Assembly: GCA_958418185.1 (NCBI GenBank)
Contig: CATZEP010000077.1
Location: 1-6,462, forward strand
Direction of reading: 5' to 3'
Origin: an uncultured Collinsella sp.
GTDB lineage: Bacteria; Actinomycetota; Coriobacteriia; Coriobacteriales; Coriobacteriaceae
DNA: 6,462 nucleotides
Part shown: positions 1 to 6,462 of the stretch, piece by piece
Numbering within the stretch: position 1 is the stretch's first letter
Layout of the letters: each line of letters opens with the position of its first letter
Made by a program: the position numbers and the translations under genes
Notes under the pieces: generated by a model
What the model saw: only the letters and a program-made list of their open reading frames with translations
Told to the model about the DNA's origin: nothing
Database searches by the model: none

Positions 1-1
1 C

Positions 2-421
2 TCTGTGGGCCTGGGAATTTTGCTTTCCGAGGGCATTGGCGACACCATGCGCGTCTCGCTCACGGCCGATCCGGTCGAGGAACCGCCGGTCGCCTGGGGT
101 ATTCTGCAGTCGCTCGGCCTTCGCCGCCGTGGTCCCGAGATCGTCTCGTGCCCCACGTGCGCTCGCTGCCAGGTTAACCTCATTCCTATCGCCGAGGAGG
201 TCACCGAGCGGCTTAAGAACTACTCCGCGCCGCTTTCGATTGCCGTGATGGGCTGTGCAGTCAATGGCCCCGGCGAGGCCTCTGACGCCGACTTGGGTGT
301 TGCCTGCGGACGAGGTCAGGGCCTGCTCTTTTCGCACGGCCAGATCATTGGTAAAGTAGCTGAGGACCAAATTGTCGACGCGCTCATGGCCGAGGTCGAC
401 AAGCTTATTGAGGAGAAATAA
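2..421 (+). CDS. ispG: 4-hydroxy-3-methylbut-2-enyl-diphosphate synthase (flavodoxin/ferredoxin), C-terminal part
   Basis: IspG (GcpE) makes HMBPP from methylerythritol cyclodiphosphate in the cytosolic MEP isoprenoid pathway, using a [4Fe-4S] cluster. The gene enters from the left edge already in frame, so only the last ~139 codons are present and the true start lies outside; the GTG at position 5 is simply an internal valine. What is seen: the TIM-barrel end motif LLSEGIGDTMRVSLTADP, then SCPTC and GCAVNGPGEA, which carry the three cluster cysteines (residues 49, 52 and 84 counted from position 5) and the conserved Glu ligand (residue 91). A further Cys follows at residue 55 (CPTCARC). These match the known E. 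coli IspG Cys-Cys-Cys-Glu pattern. The stop codon TAA touches the proS start, so the two are almost certainly co-transcribed and translationally coupled. No frameshift or missing key residue is seen in the visible part. Confidence 0.96.
   Translation, partial: SVGLGILLSEGIGDTMRVSLTADPVEEPPVAWGILQSLGLRRRGPEIVSCPTCARCQVNLIPIAEEVTERLKNYSAPLSIAVMGCAVNGPGEASDADLGVACGRGQGLLFSHGQIIGKVAEDQIVDALMAEVDKLIEEK
410..415 (+). promoter_or_regulatory. Shine-Dalgarno of proS, inside the ispG 3' end
   Basis: GAGGAG overlaps the last codons of ispG (Glu-Glu-Lys) and lies 6 nt before the ATG at 422. This spacing selects 422 over the in-frame ATGs at 434 and 440, and it implies that ribosomes finishing ispG feed initiation of proS. 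Confidence 0.8.
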
Positions 422-2143
<1,722 letters not shown>

Positions 2144-2172
2144 TCTACGATTTCGCTTGTAGTTCGATATGC

Positions 2173-2227
2173 GGGACGGCCTCGCATTTCTCCAGATTGG
2201 GGAGATGCGAGGCCGCCCTTTTATCTT
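2173..2227 (+). terminator. Rho-independent terminator after proS
   Basis: The left arm at 2173-2193 pairs with the right arm at 2201-2218. The core is an 11-bp block (CGGCCTCGCAT with ATGCGAGGCCG), flanked by a 3-bp GGG/CCC base below a bulged A and a 4-bp CTCC/GGAG top above a bulged TT; the loop is 7 nt. The T-rich tract TTTTATCTT follows at 2219-2227. It lies 30 nt after the proS stop and should end the ispG-proS transcript. Confidence 0.9.
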
Positions 2228-2243
2228 GCCGTCGTGCTCAATC

Positions 2244-2291
2244 GCTAAAAGGAAAACCCCACAGCCCATTCGAGCTGCGGGGTTTCCCTTT
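2244..2291 (-). terminator. Rho-independent terminator of the minus-strand unit (possibly bidirectional)
   Basis: The arms at 2248-2265 and 2274-2291 pair over about 18 bp with two mismatches and an 8-nt loop. Read on the minus strand, the stem CCCCGCAGC...GCTGTGGGG is followed by TTTTCCTTTT, a good U-tract, about 33 nt past the phosphotransferase stop. Read on the plus strand the hairpin also ends in TTTCCCTTT, so it may back up the proS terminator. The two stacked hairpins separate the convergent units. Confidence 0.85.
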
Positions 2292-2323
2292 GTGCCTCCG
2301 ATGCGAAATGAATCGCTCAGATA

Positions 2324-3088
2324 TTACTGATAATCGACGACGTCGATCCAGTTCTTCAGGAACTCATCGTTCACGTTGCGCTTGCGAGCGAGCTCGGAAG
2401 CGGCGACGATGCTCGTCCACTGACGCACGACCTGCATGGGCATGTCGGCGCGGTCGCAGTAGAGCTCCAGGTAGGCCTCGGCCTGGTCCTTGCTGTTGAG
2501 GGCAAAGAGCAGGTAGGTGGTGGCAACGTCGGCAGCAGGGGAGCCCTGGGTGGCGTGTGCCCAGTCGCACACATAGAGCTGGCCGTCGTCGCCGACGATG
2601 ACGTTGGAGGGGTTGAAGTCGCCGTGGCAGACCTTGAACTCCTTGGTCATGCCGTCCAGACGCTCCTGAAGGTTGTAGCGCGTGGTGGCATTGAGCTGAT
2701 CGAGGCTGTCGATCATGCGGGCGAACTTATCGCGCTGACGGTTGAGCAGCGGGGAGGTGTAGCCGTGGATCTCGATCTGGAGGTCGACGAACATCTCGAG
2801 GTACTCACCAAAGCGCTGGGGCTCGGCAGTCATCTTCTCGGCAAGGGTGGTGCCCGGAACCTTCTCGGTCACGAGCGCCCAGCCGTTGGCGTTCTCGAGC
2901 TGGGAAACCTCGAGCGCCTTGGGGCTGCGGATGCCGCACTCATTGATGCGGGCAAGATTCAAAGCCTCGTTGAACACGTCGGAGACAGGCTTGGTCTCGT
3001 TAAAGACCTTGACGATCTTGTCGCCCAGGTCGTAAACGACCTTGTTGCCACGGCGGACGAGCTCGGTCTTGGAATCGGGTAGCAGCAT
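2324..3088 (-). CDS. APH/choline-kinase-like phosphotransferase, substrate unknown
   Basis: A 254-residue cytosolic protein with the protein-kinase-like fold of the aminoglycoside phosphotransferase/choline kinase superfamily. Seen in order: an N-terminal lobe with DKIVKVF (23-29, Lys27 a candidate ATP lysine) and Glu41, a hinge-like segment ALVTEKVPGTTL (71-82), the catalytic Brenner motif HGDFNPSNV (155-163; His155, Asp157, Asn162), and the metal-binding VCDWA (173-177; Asp175), followed by a helical C-terminal lobe. All expected catalytic residues are present, so an active small-molecule kinase is likely. The substrate (an aminoglycoside, choline, a sugar, a homoserine-like compound or other) cannot be read from the sequence, and the family name alone does not imply antibiotic resistance. 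The start ATG at 3088 has AAGGA 7 nt upstream. It lies 88 bp after adhE on the same strand with no clear promoter of its own in the gap, so read-through from adhE is plausible. Its GC-rich codon use resembles its neighbours, giving no sign of recent transfer. Confidence 0.88.
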   Translation of the reverse strand: MLLPDSKTELVRRGNKVVYDLGDKIVKVFNETKPVSDVFNEALNLARINECGIRSPKALEVSQLENANGWALVTEKVPGTTLAEKMTAEPQRFGEYLEMFVDLQIEIHGYTSPLLNRQRDKFARMIDSLDQLNATTRYNLQERLDGMTKEFKVCHGDFNPSNVIVGDDGQLYVCDWAHATQGSPAADVATTYLLFALNSKDQAEAYLELYCDRADMPMQVVRQWTSIVAASELARKRNVNDEFLKNWIDVVDYQ

Positions 3089-3120
3089 GGTTGCATCCTT
3101 TCAACGATGCGATAGAAGCG

Positions 3121-3159
3121 ACGGCGGGGGTGTGTGAAACACCCGTGCACCCCCGCCGT
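3121..3159. repeat. GC-rich hairpin between adhE and the phosphotransferase gene, no U-tract
   Basis: A perfect 12-bp stem (ACGGCGGGGGTG at 3121-3132 with CACCCCCGCCGT at 3148-3159) encloses a 15-nt loop. A competing or nested stem GGGTGT/ACACCC (3128-3133 with 3139-3144) can also form. On the minus strand the hairpin is followed by CGCTTCTATCG, and on the plus strand by TAAAAACC, so neither direction has a proper U-tract. It could be a leaky terminator, an attenuator, or a 3' stabiliser of adhE mRNA. Confidence 0.7.
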
Positions 3160-3176
3160 TAAAAACCGTGCTAAAA

Positions 3177-5825
3177 CTAGCAGACGGCGTAGTCCTGAGG
3201 CTCGCGGCCGTAGTAGGCGTCAAGGTAGAGCTCCTTGATCTCGCTCATCAGCGGGTAACGGGGGTTAGCGCCGGTGCACTGGTCGTTGAATGCCTGCTCG
3301 GTCATCTCGTCGAGGGTGTCGAGGAAGTACTTCTCGTCAACGCCGTACTCAGCGATGGTGTGCTTGACACCGATGAAGTCGCAGAGCTCGGTGAGCTTGG
3401 TGATGAAGTTCTCGAAGACCTCACGGTCGTCCTTGCCGTCGATGCCGCAGTAACGAGCCATCTCGGCGTAGTTGTGCAGCGCGTTGGGGTAAGGATACTG
3501 AGAGAAGGTTCCCATCTTGACAGGAGCCTCGGCGGCGTTGTAACGCATGACGCGGGTCAGGATGACTGCGTTTGCGAGGCCGTGGGGCAGATGGTGGAAA
3601 GCGCCGAGCTTGTGGGCCATGGAGTGGTTGAGGCCCAGGAAGGCGTTACCGAATGCCATACCGGCCATGCAGGATGCGTTGTGCATCTCCTCGCGAGCGT
3701 GCGGATCCTTGGCACCGTTGGTGAAGGAGCTCGGGAGGTTCTCGAAGACGAGCTTTGCGGCGCGCTCGGAGAGGCCCTTGGTGTAATCGGAAGCCATGAT
3801 GGAGACGTAGGACTCGATGGCGTGGGTCATGACGTCAATACCGGAAGCTGCGGTGAGGCCCTTCGGGGCGGTCATGCAGTTGTCAGCGTCGACGATTGCC
3901 ATGTTGGGGAGCAGCGCGTAGTCGGCGAGCGGCCACTTGATGCCGGTCTCCTTGTCGGTGATGATGGCGAACGGCGTGCACTCGGAGCCAGTGCCCGAAG
4001 AGGTCGGGACGGCGACGAAGTAAGCCTTCTTGCCCATCTCGGGGAAGGTGAAGATACGCTTGCGGATGTCCATGAAGTCCATGGCCATGTCCTCAAACTT
4101 GCACTCGGGGTGCTCGTACATCATCCACATAATCTTGCCGGCGTCCATTGCGGAACCGCCGCCAACGGCGATGATGACATCCGGCTCGAAGAGCGTCATC
4201 TGCTTGGCGCCGCGACGTGCGCACTGCAGGGAGGGATCGGGCTCAACGTCGTAGAAGCAGTCGTGAGCGATGCCCATCTCATCGAGCTTGGCCTCGATGG
4301 CACGCGTGTTGCCATTCTTGAAGAGGAACTGGTCGGTAACGATGAAGGCGCGCTTCTTGCCCATTACGGTGCCGAGCTCGTCGAGTGCGACGGGCGTGCA
4401 GCCCTTCTTGAAGTAGACCTTCTCGGGTGCGCGGAACCACAGCATGTTCTCGCGGCGCTCTGCCACGGTCTTGACGTTGATCAAGTGCTTCACCCCAACG
4501 TTCTCGGAGACGGAGTTGCCACCCCAGGAGCCGCAGCCCAGGGTTAGAGACGGCTTCATGCCGAAGTTGTAGAGGTCACCGATGCCGCCGTGCGAGGACG
4601 GGGTGTTGATGACGATGCGGCAGGCCTTCATGACGTGCTGGAACTTAGCGATCTTCTCGCTCTGTGCCGGGTGCACGTAGAGAGAGGCGGTGTGGCCCGG
4701 GCCACCTGCGAGGACGAGGTGCTCTGCCTTGTCAACGGCCTCCTGGAAGTCCTTGGCGTGATACATAGCGAGGACCGGGGAGAGCTTCTCGTGGGAGAAC
4801 TCTTCCTTCTCGGGATCGGTGGAGGTGACCTCGGCGATTAGGATCTTGGTCTTGGCGGGAACCTCGATGCCGGCGAGCTCGGCGATCTTGGCGGCAGCCA
4901 TGCCGGGGATGCGGTGATCGAGAGCGCCGTTCTTGAACATGGCGGCACGCAGGGCCTCCATCTCGGCACCCTGCTTGACGAAGTAGCAGCCGCGCTTCTG
5001 GAACTCGGCCTTGACCTGGTCATAGATGGTGTCGATGACGGTCACGGACTGCTCGGAAGCGCAGATCATGCCGTTGTCGAAGGTCTTGGAGTGGATGATG
5101 GAGTTGACGGCGAGCTTGATGTCCGCGGTATCGTCGATGATGACCGGGGTGTTGCCGGCGCCGACGCCGAGTGCGGGCTTACCGGAGGAGTAAGCAGCCT
5201 TGACCATGCCCGGGCCACCGGTTGCGAGAATGATGTCGACGTCGCGCATGACCATGTTGGTCAGCTCGATGGACGGCTTGTCGACCCAGCCGATGATGCC
5301 CTCAGGAGCACCGGCCTTGACAGCTGCGTCGAGAACGAGCTTGGCGGCGGCGATGGTGCACTTGGCGGCTGCCGGGTGCGGGGAGATGATGATGGCGTTA
5401 CGGGTCTTCAGGCAGATGAGCGTCTTGAAGATGGCCGTGGAGGTCGGGTTGGTGGTCGGGATGACAGCGCCAACGATACCGATCGGCTCGGCGACCTTGG
5501 TGATGCCGTAAGCGTCGTCGCGCTCGATGACACCGCAGGTCTTGGTGTTCTTGTAAGCGTTGTAGATGTACTCAGCGGCGTAGTGGTTCTTGATGACCTT
5601 GTCCTCGAGAACGCCACGGCCGGTCTCCTCGATGGCGAGCTTGGCCAAAGGAATACGAGCCTTGTTGGCGGCCATAGCAGCCTCGTAGAAGATCTTGTCT
5701 ACCTGCTCCTGAGTGTACTCAGCGAATTTAGCCTGGGCCTCACGCATAGATTTGAGTTTGGCCTCAAGCGCCTCCACGTTGTCCACGATGGCGGGAGTAG
5801 TGTTTTCCGGTGACTTTTTCACCAT
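3177..5825 (-). CDS. adhE: bifunctional acetaldehyde-CoA / iron-dependent alcohol dehydrogenase
   Basis: AdhE reduces acetyl-CoA to acetaldehyde and then to ethanol with two NADH, recycling NAD+ during fermentation. It is cytosolic and in known cases polymerises into spirosome filaments. The 882-residue length fits the family (E. coli 891; this one has a slightly longer N-terminus and lacks about 20 C-terminal residues). The N-terminal aldehyde dehydrogenase half (about 15-450) shows IPTTNPTSTAIFK (122-134), GGPGMVKAAYSSGKPALG (203-220), GAGNTP (222-227) and catalytic Cys255 in DNGMICASEQSV. A linker leads to the type III Fe-alcohol dehydrogenase half (about 465-875), with NAD-binding GGGSAMDAGK (555-564) and iron ligands Asp664, His668, His734 and His748, equivalent to E. 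coli D653, H657, H723 and H737. No key residue is missing. The ATG at 5825 has AAGGAG six nt upstream. Upstream lie an extended -10 promoter and candidate operators; downstream a hairpin and a phosphotransferase gene. Confidence 0.98.
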   Translation of the reverse strand: MVKKSPENTTPAIVDNVEALEAKLKSMREAQAKFAEYTQEQVDKIFYEAAMAANKARIPLAKLAIEETGRGVLEDKVIKNHYAAEYIYNAYKNTKTCGVIERDDAYGITKVAEPIGIVGAVIPTTNPTSTAIFKTLICLKTRNAIIISPHPAAAKCTIAAAKLVLDAAVKAGAPEGIIGWVDKPSIELTNMVMRDVDIILATGGPGMVKAAYSSGKPALGVGAGNTPVIIDDTADIKLAVNSIIHSKTFDNGMICASEQSVTVIDTIYDQVKAEFQKRGCYFVKQGAEMEALRAAMFKNGALDHRIPGMAAAKIAELAGIEVPAKTKILIAEVTSTDPEKEEFSHEKLSPVLAMYHAKDFQEAVDKAEHLVLAGGPGHTASLYVHPAQSEKIAKFQHVMKACRIVINTPSSHGGIGDLYNFGMKPSLTLGCGSWGGNSVSENVGVKHLINVKTVAERRENMLWFRAPEKVYFKKGCTPVALDELGTVMGKKRAFIVTDQFLFKNGNTRAIEAKLDEMGIAHDCFYDVEPDPSLQCARRGAKQMTLFEPDVIIAVGGGSAMDAGKIMWMMYEHPECKFEDMAMDFMDIRKRIFTFPEMGKKAYFVAVPTSSGTGSECTPFAIITDKETGIKWPLADYALLPNMAIVDADNCMTAPKGLTAASGIDVMTHAIESYVSIMASDYTKGLSERAAKLVFENLPSSFTNGAKDPHAREEMHNASCMAGMAFGNAFLGLNHSMAHKLGAFHHLPHGLANAVILTRVMRYNAAEAPVKMGTFSQYPYPNALHNYAEMARYCGIDGKDDREVFENFITKLTELCDFIGVKHTIAEYGVDEKYFLDTLDEMTEQAFNDQCTGANPRYPLMSEIKELYLDAYYGREPQDYAVC

Positions 5826-5831
5826 TTGTGT

Positions 5832-5837
5832 CTCCTT
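5832..5837 (-). promoter_or_regulatory. Shine-Dalgarno of adhE
   Basis: AAGGAG on the minus strand, 6 nt before the ATG at 5825. It is a near-consensus site and fixes the chosen start. Confidence 0.85.
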
Positions 5838-5865
5838 GCGATCGGAGATTTACCCTACAAGATGC

Positions 5866-5874
5866 ATGATAGCA
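5866..5874 (-). promoter_or_regulatory. Extended -10 promoter of adhE
   Basis: Minus strand TGCTATCAT fits the extended -10 form TGnTATAAT with one mismatch. Transcription would start near 5859, giving a leader of about 35 nt before the ATG at 5825. No good -35 hexamer is visible at 16-18 bp, which is common for extended -10 promoters or for activator-dependent ones. Prediction by eye only. Confidence 0.5.
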
Positions 5875-5892
5875 AGAAATAATTCGGTGAAC

Positions 5893-5964
5893 GGGCAGAT
5901 TCCCGTAAAAGACAAACTAAAACGCTTCAATCAAATGAACCGTTTCAACTAAATCTATCTGCCC
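5893..5964. repeat. 8-bp inverted repeat enclosing the operator-like pair
   Basis: GGGCAGAT at 5893-5900 is repeated inverted as ATCTGCCC at 5957-5964, with 56 nt between the arms. The interval holds the two operator-like 12-mers. The left arm also overlaps a small ACGGG/CCCGT dyad (5891-5895 with 5902-5906). Its function is unknown and the arrangement could be chance. Confidence 0.45.
5918..5947. promoter_or_regulatory. Pair of LacI-type operator-like sites upstream of adhE
   Basis: TGAACCGTTTCA (5936-5947) fits the palindrome TGAAnCGnTTCA exactly, and TAAAACGCTTCA (5918-5929) fits it with one mismatch. The centres are 18 bp apart. A central CG in a 12-14 bp palindrome is typical of LacI/CcpA-family operators, although these are two bases shorter than the usual Gram-positive cre consensus. 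Relative to the predicted adhE start the centres lie near -65 and -83, an activator-like position. An alternative reading is a single dyad AAACGCTTCA/TGAACCGTTT (5920-5945, 9 of 10 paired). Confidence 0.45.
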
Positions 5965-5978
5965 AGCGCATCGCCCCG

Positions 5979-6036
5979 CTCATTGGGGACAGACTTACAT
6001 GAGTGCTTTCACTCATGTAAGTCTGTCCCCAATGAG
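5979..6036. repeat. Perfect 27-bp inverted repeat with 4-nt loop (REP/MITE-like element)
   Basis: The left arm at 5979-6005 and right arm at 6010-6036 are exact reverse complements over 27 bp, separated only by CTTT. The arms contain TTGGGGACAGACTTACATGA. No U-tract follows in either direction, and a proper terminator for rpmB already lies next to it, so termination is a poor explanation. No flanking direct duplication is evident. A GGGGACAG-type palindrome is reminiscent of dispersed repeats mobilised by REP-associated Y1 transposases; that link is from memory and unverified. Confidence 0.85.
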
Positions 6037-6037
6037 T

Positions 6038-6072
6038 ACAAAAAGGCGCCCTCCGTAGGGGAGGGCGCCTTT
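6038..6072 (-). terminator. Rho-independent terminator of rpmB
   Basis: A 13-bp perfect stem (6042-6054 with 6060-6072; GGCGCCCTCC core) with a 5-nt loop. On the minus strand it is followed by TTTTTGT, reading through 6044-6038. It lies about 68 nt past the rpmB stop. On the plus strand only TTT follows, so termination in that direction would be weak. Confidence 0.88.
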
Positions 6073-6140
6073 GGTAAGTTCTATGTGAACGCGAGGTCTT
6101 TGGCCCGGAGAGTCCGAGGTACTTGTTGGTAAGACCTTAT

Positions 6141-6329
6141 TTAGGAGCGCGCAACCTTGCCGGACTTGAGGCAGGTGGAGCAAACGTTCATCTTGCGACG
6201 GTGACCATCGACGACGACGTAGACGCGCTGGATGTTGGGGCGGAACTTACGGTTGGTGACGCGGTGAGAGTGGCTGATGGAGCGACCGGCAACGGGGTGC
6301 TTACCGCAAACTTCGCAAACTTTGGACAT
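6141..6329 (-). CDS. rpmB: 50S ribosomal protein L28, zinc-binding (CxxC) form
   Basis: A 62-residue protein of the large ribosomal subunit, a usual length for L28. It begins MSKVCEVCGKHPVAGRSISHSHRVTNR and is rich in Lys, Arg and His. Two CxxC pairs, Cys5/Cys8 and Cys50/Cys53, would bind one zinc ion, making this the 'C+' form; in other bacteria a cysteine-free copy can replace it under zinc starvation, but none is seen here. The frame stays open upstream to an ATG at 6377, but the start at 6329 is chosen because AAGGAGGG lies 6 nt before it and because L28 proteins begin MSxxC. The gene appears to stand alone, with its own promoter and terminator, facing the same way as adhE. Confidence 0.96.
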   Translation of the reverse strand: MSKVCEVCGKHPVAGRSISHSHRVTNRKFRPNIQRVYVVVDGHRRKMNVCSTCLKSGKVARS

Positions 6330-6335
6330 AACTGA

Positions 6336-6343
6336 CCCTCCTT
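6336..6343 (-). promoter_or_regulatory. Shine-Dalgarno of rpmB
   Basis: AAGGAGGG on the minus strand, 6 nt before the ATG at 6329. It is nearly full complementarity to the 16S tail and decides against the longer reading from 6377. Confidence 0.9.
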
Positions 6344-6345
6344 GG

Positions 6346-6365
6346 GCGACAAACGAACATGTCGC
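6346..6365 (-). promoter_or_regulatory. Leader hairpin beside the rpmB Shine-Dalgarno
   Basis: Within the predicted rpmB leader, GCGACA (minus strand) pairs with TGTCGC across an 8-nt loop TGTTCGTT. The stem ends two nt before the AAGGAGGG site, so it could affect ribosome access or be bound by a regulator. Six base pairs could also be chance. Confidence 0.4.
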
Positions 6366-6383
6366 GTTAACAAACAAGCCTGA

Positions 6384-6412
6384 ACTATAGCACAGAAGCA
6401 GCTCCCTGTGCG
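6384..6412 (-). promoter_or_regulatory. Extended -10 promoter of rpmB
   Basis: Minus strand TGCTATAGT (6384-6392) is a close match to the extended -10 form. A weak -35, CGCACA (6407-6412), lies 17 bp upstream. The start would be near 6377, with a leader of about 48 nt. It shares the TGC-TAT layout with the predicted adhE promoter. Confidence 0.6.
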
Positions 6413-6462
6413 TAATCTACACAGAGATATTTCTCTTTTGGCGATAGTGCTCACGCCACGGC

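Larger units (their letters stand above)
5826..6140. other. 315-bp non-coding region between rpmB and adhE
   Basis: This region contains, from right to left along the minus strand: a short structured stretch after rpmB (arms AGGTCTT 6094-6100 and AAGACCT 6131-6137), the rpmB terminator, the 58-bp palindrome, the operator-like pair, and the adhE promoter and Shine-Dalgarno. The part from about 5840 to 5960 is clearly richer in A+T than the flanking genes. No convincing small gene with a Shine-Dalgarno was found on either strand. Confidence 0.7.

Noticed and set aside
2555..3082. Open frame of 175 codons on the plus strand, opposite the phosphotransferase
   Set aside because: Mirror frame with repetitive Val/Leu/Asp content, whereas the minus-strand reading has a complete kinase motif set and a Shine-Dalgarno.
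2324..3088. Calling the phosphotransferase an aminoglycoside-resistance gene
   Set aside because: Only the shared superfamily catalytic motifs are visible; most members of this fold act on other substrates, and there is no mobile or resistance context.
3168..4547. Long open frame (459 codons) on the plus strand, opposite adhE
   Set aside because: It is in codon register with adhE on the other strand, is full of Val/Leu/Gly/Asp as expected from complementing GC-rich codons, has no plausible Shine-Dalgarno, and matches no family I recognise. It exists because adhE avoids TTA, CTA and TCA codons.
4914..5813. Second open frame (299 codons) on the plus strand, opposite adhE
   Set aside because: Same mirror effect and same biased composition; adhE has intact catalytic motifs across this stretch.
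5979..6036. Reading the 58-bp palindrome as an intrinsic terminator
   Set aside because: No T-rich tract follows the stem on either strand, and the neighbouring hairpin at 6042-6072 already has one for rpmB.
6330..6377. N-terminal extension of rpmB to the upstream ATG at 6377
   Set aside because: The Shine-Dalgarno AAGGAGGG lies inside the extension, 6 nt before the ATG at 6329, the predicted transcription start is about at 6377, and L28 proteins start MSxxC.
6423..6440. AGAGA/TCTCT dyad followed by TTTT, read as a plus-strand terminator
   Set aside because: Only 5 weak base pairs with low GC content and no gene upstream in view; judged insufficient.
6413..6462. Possible gene at the right edge
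   Set aside because: The remaining ~50 bp is too short to judge, and no start, stop or motif there supports a gene on either strand.

Overview
The window looks like the chromosome of a GC-rich, fermentative, Gram-positive anaerobe. The best guess is class Coriobacteriia (Collinsella or a relative). This rests on protein character recalled from memory (the MEP-pathway gene ispG abutting a bacterial-type proS, a full-length AdhE, a CxxC-type L28), on strong GC bias at third codon positions, and on consensus Shine-Dalgarno sites. No search was run, so the genus is inference.

Layout. (1) Positions 2-2143, + strand: the 3' end of ispG (isoprenoid precursor synthesis) directly abuts proS (prolyl-tRNA synthetase), with no base between stop and start. 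An intrinsic terminator at about 2173-2227 ends this unit. (2) Positions 2144-2323 are a convergent intergenic region with two back-to-back terminators, the second serving the minus-strand unit. (3) Positions 2324-5825, - strand: adhE (bifunctional aldehyde/alcohol dehydrogenase), then 88 bp downstream a small phosphotransferase of the APH/choline-kinase-like fold whose substrate cannot be told. A GC-rich hairpin without a U-tract sits between them. (4) Positions 5826-6140 are a 315-bp non-coding region that holds most of the unexplained signal: an extended -10 promoter for adhE, two LacI-type operator-like 12-mers 18 bp apart, an 8-bp inverted repeat enclosing them, a perfect 27-bp inverted repeat with a 4-nt loop (58 bp in all), and the rpmB terminator. 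(5) Positions 6141-6329, - strand: rpmB (ribosomal protein L28, zinc-binding form), with its own extended -10 promoter and a small leader hairpin beside its Shine-Dalgarno.

The coding part is ordinary housekeeping and fermentation. AdhE would reduce acetyl-CoA to ethanol and recycle NADH, and the phosphotransferase may be expressed by read-through from adhE. No phage, CRISPR, defence or secretion system is visible. The most notable item is the 58-bp perfect palindrome, which looks like a dispersed REP/MITE-like element and not a terminator. Next is the paired operator-like array upstream of adhE.
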